From Cricetibacter osteomyelitidis (GTDB lineage: Bacteria; Pseudomonadota; Gammaproteobacteria; Enterobacterales; Pasteurellaceae): a DNA stretch of 64,000 nt. A program made the translations under genes and the position numbers. The number at the start of each line of letters is the position of its first letter. The first letter of the stretch is position 1. The DNA lies in the NCBI RefSeq assembly GCF_004340985.1, contig NZ_SLYB01000010.1:30894-94893 (forward strand). Direction: 5' to 3'. The notes under the pieces were generated by a model that searched no databases, was not told the origin of the DNA, and worked only from the letters and a program-made list of their open reading frames with translations. Below, in pieces: positions 62,428 to 64,000 of the stretch.

Positions 62428-62889
62428 TTATTCCTCTACAATATCTGACCATAACTGATTTGCTACATTAGCCAGTTCATTAAATTGTTGTGTTAAACGC
62501 ATTTCTGCCATCTCAAAATCATACTGTTTGGCTTTTGCAACTAATTTTGCCACAGCATATTTCATAATTGCATCTCGAGCTTGATAATTTTTCTTATAAG
62601 CCTCGTTTAAATAATCCAGTAATTCTCCTAATTTTTCTTGTGCCACAAGATGAGGATAGGTTTGTAATACGTAACCCGCTAAATTTTCTCGTGTTTCTAA
62701 CCATTTTTGCTCTTTAAACCCGTCAATCTCCCAATTAGTCAACATAATCGGTGCAGGCAATATATCTTCAGGCAGGGCTTTGAGCTGATAATAATAAAAA
62801 CTGTCATCATAACCTGAACCAAAGGCATGAATAATGCGTTCGTCATAACCGAAAAACTTGCTTAATTTTTCAGGGCTGTTTGCGATGAT
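62428..62889 (-). pseudogene. Truncated DUF4123 chaperone (C-terminal third only)
   Basis: About 153 codons align with residues 315-466 of the left chaperone (IIANSPEKLSKFFGYDERII, HAFGSGYDDSFYYYQL). The whole DUF4123 core and the N-terminal extension are gone. Just upstream, the TTTTATTGTCTAATTTGTC sequence matches the leader before the left chaperone, so a deletion joined leader to codon 315. The frame stays open upstream by chance. It ends 2 bases before the effector start, with GAGG inside its last codons serving as the effector RBS. Confidence 0.82.
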
Positions 62890-62941
62890 AAAAAGACAAA
62901 TTAGACAATAAAACTCCTCATTTTTCGACCGCACTTTTAAA

Positions 62942-63061
62942 CTAATCCGCCACCCAGATTTTTTCCAGCTCCATTTTATCGGGATGATATTTATACACGT
63001 TAATCCCGCCGCCTGTGGCTTGCCCTGTGACAAGAATATGGGCTTTGGGGGAAGAGGAAAC
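62942..63061 (-). pseudogene. Duplicated 3' end of the beta-propeller gene
   Basis: About 35 codons (HILVTGQATGGGINVYKYHP, DKMELEKIWVAD, stop) duplicate the end of the gene at 63122-64000 almost exactly. The unit between the two copies is about 180 bases and ends in an uptake signal (63108-63116). The duplicate has no start and no propeller body. Confidence 0.8.
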
Positions 63062-63121
63062 ACTTCTTCAATAAAAGAAAGGCGATTGAAAAACATTTTA
63101 TTTTTCAACCGCACTTTTTAA

Positions 63122-64000
63122 CTAATCCGCCACCCAGATTTTTTCCAGTTCCATTTTATCAGGGTGATATTTATACACATTAATCCCGCCGCCCGTGGCT
63201 TGCCCTGTGACTAAAATATGGGCTTGTGGGGAAGAAGAAATACTCAGATTACGACTATACGAATTAGCAGAAATTGCAGGATCATTACCAACTTCCACAT
63301 AAGCCTTTATCCAAGGATCACCTACAGTATAAAGCGGGGTAATTTCATAACCGTAACCATTTTTAGTTCCTGATTCTCCAAATTGAATAAACTCGGTTTC
63401 CGTTACGAATGCATAAGCTATGGTAGGACTAATGCCTAAAAGTTGCTTATTTTTAAATTTTTCAGGAACTGGCAACAACTGGCTTTTATCTGTTTTCTTT
63501 GTTTTTTTATCAAAAACACCGTCTTCTGCATAAGCTAATGAAATACGCAAATTAGGATTTTCTGTCGACCACATATAACGACCATAATTTTCACTACCGG
63601 TAACGACCCATTTACCGTCCGGGCTGAGTGTGCCCGCGGTACTTCCATTATTCCCCCACAATCTTGCAATCGGTTTTAAAGTATTTTTATCCCATAACGT
63701 TACCCCGTCATAGCTGCTTTTTTTATGCTTTTCCGGATTTACCGGGTTGATAATAAGATTTGTGCTAGCCACATCATCTGTGCCTGTAATGGTATTTCCT
63801 ACTGATAAAAAATAATTTCCTGCAATAGCTAAATCATAAGGTTTAAAAGGGCTAATTGGTGTATCAGTATAAATCGGCACTAAACTTTCACCGTAACCTT
63901 TATAGAGTTTACCTGACATATTAGCACTCAAATAAAATGATTTGTCTGCTGAAATCCGATGACTATCAATTTTAAAATGCTGAAAACTTGTTATTTCTTT
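63122..64000 (-). CDS. WD40-like beta-propeller protein of unknown function (5' end outside window)
   Basis: The frame is open to the window edge: upstream of a TTG at 63931 it reads KEITSFQHFKIDSHRISADK, so the gene continues beyond 64000. Visible are at least three propeller-like repeats (DLAIAGNYFLSVGN, GTLSPDGKWVVTGSENYGRY with MW, SISSSPQAHILVTGQATGGG). It lies first in the right effector cassette. A similar remnant sits in the left island, so the gene belongs to these T6SS modules. Its function there is unknown. Confidence 0.6.
   Translation of the reverse strand, partial: KEITSFQHFKIDSHRISADKSFYLSANMSGKLYKGYGESLVPIYTDTPISPFKPYDLAIAGNYFLSVGNTITGTDDVASTNLIINPVNPEKHKKSSYDGVTLWDKNTLKPIARLWGNNGSTAGTLSPDGKWVVTGSENYGRYMWSTENPNLRISLAYAEDGVFDKKTKKTDKSQLLPVPEKFKNKQLLGISPTIAYAFVTETEFIQFGESGTKNGYGYEITPLYTVGDPWIKAYVEVGNDPAISANSYSRNLSISSSPQAHILVTGQATGGGINVYKYHPDKMELEKIWVAD

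Noticed and set aside
62890..63114. N-terminal 75 residues of the open frame 62428-63114 as a real chaperone N-terminus
   Set aside because: They translate the duplicated propeller 3' end in a wrong frame and then leader DNA; the sequence shares nothing with the intact chaperone.

Overview
The window comes from a Pasteurellaceae chromosome. About 50 copies of the 9-base Hin-type DNA uptake signal AAGTGCGGT (or its complement) are scattered through it, roughly 0.8 per kb. The housekeeping genes are close relatives of Haemophilus/Aggregatibacter genes, and base composition is moderately AT-rich. The genus cannot be fixed from the sequence. No rRNA, tRNA, CRISPR array or complete mobile element was seen.

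Layout. (1) 1-11394, plus strand: a type VI secretion (T6SS) effector island. It holds a DUF4123 effector chaperone, a VasX-like membrane-toxin effector, and putative immunity genes on both sides: two complete copies plus one cut by the window edge upstream, and four downstream. (2) 11428-16887, minus: hemB, tatC-tatB-tatA, groL-groS and fxsA. (3) 17033-29000: aspA, metE, a yccS-mgsA-yccT-acyP block, modC-modB without modA, bamD, rluD and pgeF. (4) 29272-34864, minus: the dipeptide ABC transporter dppA-B-C-D-F. (5) 35147-51562: purM-purN, pyrR, surA-rsmA-apaH, corA, dps, a nitroreductase, mrp, metG, cobB-rluC-uvrA and ssb. (6) 51760-64000, minus: a second T6SS island. In transcription order it holds a beta-propeller gene cut by the window edge, a truncated DUF4123 chaperone, a second VasX-like effector, five tandem putative immunity genes and tssH (clpV).

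The two T6SS islands are the unusual part. Eleven full-length putative immunity genes form three arrays, A (upstream left), B (downstream left) and C (right). Within an array the first ~55 residues and the last ~180 residues are nearly identical, while the loop between two membrane segments is highly divergent. Some loop types recur in different arrays, so loop and flanks have different histories. The spacers of arrays A and B hold short remnants of effector 3' ends, so these arrays seem to have grown by stacking 'effector tail + immunity' cassettes. Nearly every unit carries an uptake signal at a fixed position, suggesting acquisition by natural transformation. Array A has tails of a third effector type whose body is gone. 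The right chaperone has lost its N-terminal two thirds, so the right effector may depend on the chaperone 58 kb away.

The core carries ordinary regulation that can be read from the sequence: a sigma-32 promoter for groSL, an FNR/CRP-type site for aspA, Met boxes and a MetR-type site for metE, a PurR-like operator for purMN and a LexA-like box between uvrA and ssb. It also holds gene debris: a DUF4143 ATPase tail, a possible nitroreductase tail, a 54-bp IS3-like end pair and two GTGGGC palindromes.
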